A stretch of DNA of 64,000 nt from Penelope pileata. Its lineage: Eukaryota; Chordata; Aves; Galliformes; Cracidae. Positions 62,401 to 64,000 of the stretch are shown one piece after another. The stretch lies in the NCBI GenBank assembly GCA_013396635.1, contig WBMW01005904.1, positions 1-64,000 of the forward strand. The letters are read 5' to 3'. Below the pieces are notes generated by a model that saw only the letters and a list, made by a program, of their open reading frames with translations, had not been told where the DNA came from and did not search any database. Numbering within the stretch: the stretch's first letter is position 1; each line of letters starts with the position of its first letter. The position numbers were made by a program, and so were the translations under genes.

Positions 62401-64000
62401 TTTCAACATTACAAATGTTGAGCCGAATCTTTGTCTGGAAAATGGTTTTGCACTCTCATTGACTTTAGTTAAGTGCTTGATATTTTACCCTTTAGCGCAT
62501 TATAAGCATGATATTTGTTTTGCAGAAAAGAGCACTGATTTATTGAAAACCATGGCATCAATCTTTTTCCAGTTTTCACAAGATTGCTGAACAGAGACAG
62601 GCACAGAAAGCATTCCTGGTCTCTTTAAATAAAAGCTTGTGAAAATTTTCTGATATTTCTTTGAACTCATTTCTGAATTTCTCTATAAGCTGTTGAATGA
62701 CAGAGTAAACTATTTAGATTAAGCTTGCATATAAAGGCTGTGGAGAGAATCTGCCTAGTATGTGACCTCAAAGATTAACACTACAGCATTATCATGACAT
62801 CACAGGGTAGGAGAACATCAGGTAAATGTTTTAAATGGCAAGTCATGTCAGAATAACACCAAGGACCTCAACAAATGAAACTTTCTTGTTAACAAACTGA
62901 CATTATTTTATTTAAAGGTCAGCTGACAAAAGGGTATGACTCCCAGGCAATATCTCAAAGGCTGTGAGCACTACCTCCCTGGGGAGACACTGACCTTTTC
63001 CTGGAGAGGAGCTATCAAGACTGATAAAAATCAGTCATTTCCGAAAGAAATATAACAATAATTATGCACCGAACTAGGATTGGACTTCTAATGTCTGCAT
63101 GATTATTCCAGGACTCCAGCCACCATGGAGTCCATCAGTTTCTTTCTTCTGTACTTTTTCCATGATGGTTGGATGCTGATGGGTTCACTGATGTTATGGA
63201 ACCTGCTTGCTGGAGCTCAGCCAAGAAATGCCCTTGCCACATTAGCTGAGCAGTAAGCTCTTGACAGGTAGGATCACCATTTCAGGGGTTTTTGAAAGAT
63301 GACTTTATCTCCATCTGGCTACCATGGATTTTCTTACAGCTTTCTAGACTTCACTAAGTTAAACCCATTTTGCACGAGTTGAGAACTGACTCATTGCCTT
63401 GAAATAACATTAAGATGAAATTCTTTTTTTCAGCCTCCAGTTGGGCAGATCTGTTCATAGGAGTGTTAGCTGAATGACTACAAGCTGTTTGCACCAAATA
63501 ACCAGTTTCTTAATGTCACGCTAACCCTGACACAGCTAAAGGCAGACATTGAACATACATAAAAAACTGCCTGAGATCCATCTTGAATGTTAAAGCATCT
63601 CTGTCCCCAGATTCACAGTGATCACAAGTATAGACTATGTCTGACAAAAGGACAGTACAAAGCAGAACCTGAAGACACCAGGCCACGTACGCTTTTCATT
63701 ACAAATATACCCTCACTTCAGAAGTGCATCTGTGATGTGTGTACTATGTGTTAGCTCTATAACCCTATTTGCCACATCTGATATTTGAACAAATTCTTAA
63801 TGAATATCTCTAGCAGCAGAGCTGTAAATACTGTAATAATGGATTTGCTTTTGGAGGCCAATTTCTCTCTATCTATAGATAATGACTGACATACAGTAAG
63901 AATATATATGTGTATATATAAAAATGTGTAATAAGATATGGGAGAAGGCTGAAAAATGTTTTAAAAGAAATTTTTTAGATGGGAGATTTTCTGTATTTTC
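59446..64000. other. AT-rich non-coding end of the window
   Basis: No gene, RNA or interspersed repeat recognised. A T run at about 59470-59486 lies just after the CR1 fragment. A short (TG)n occurs at about 61442-61451 and alternating TA/TG at about 63902-63920. The open frames (largest about 96 codons) overlap on opposite strands and match nothing. Confidence 0.55.

Overview
This is vertebrate nuclear DNA, almost certainly from a bird. The main evidence is eleven recognisable CR1 LINE fragments. Several end in the CR1 3' signature, a short tandem of ATTCTGTG-like octamers (read as CAGAATCA repeats when the element is on the minus strand), and carry ORF2 reverse-transcriptase remnants such as FADD, LFSLEKRR and EHWNRLPRE. 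There is also an ERVL-like LTR of a family typical of birds, plus a shorter second piece of it. I cannot name the species or the chromosome. I found no confident exon of a host protein-coding gene, no tRNA or rRNA, no CRISPR and no prokaryotic gene. The window reads as intergenic or deep intronic DNA.

Layout. From 1 to about 25.8 kb the sequence is AT-rich and holds no interspersed repeat I recognise. It contains only simple repeats (a GAAAAAA heptamer array at 7.2 kb, a TTCC array at 11.7 kb, homopolymer runs), one moderately GC-rich patch at 1.87-2.6 kb with a perfect CTCF-type consensus match, a 406-base assembly gap at 13981-14386, and a strong 11-bp-stem hairpin at 25153-25183. A truncated LTR piece with a C16 run lies at 25824-25920. 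From 28.1 to 59.5 kb the window is a transposon-rich block of eleven CR1 pieces (seven minus, four plus), a degenerate hAT/Charlie-type DNA transposon start at 38.4-38.8 kb, and an LTR at 39.5-40.0 kb. The last 4.5 kb is again plain AT-rich sequence.

The most interesting unexplained segment is 40.12-41.0 kb. It is locally GC-rich and, read on the minus strand, shows an inverted CCAAT box, a TATA box, a plausible donor/acceptor pair with a 117-base intron, two AATAAA signals about 780 bases downstream, and a GT-rich element after them. It has no long open frame. It is a candidate non-coding or decayed transcription unit, built partly from a diverged internal duplication. This is inference, not demonstrated.

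Assembly cautions. A perfect 327-bp tandem copy is separated by a single N at 51013 and looks like unmerged contig ends. The 47-base N run at 43381-43427 sits where roughly 0.5 kb of CR1 ORF2 would be expected, so the gap is either undersized or covers a real deletion. I see no new biological system that I could defend from sequence alone.
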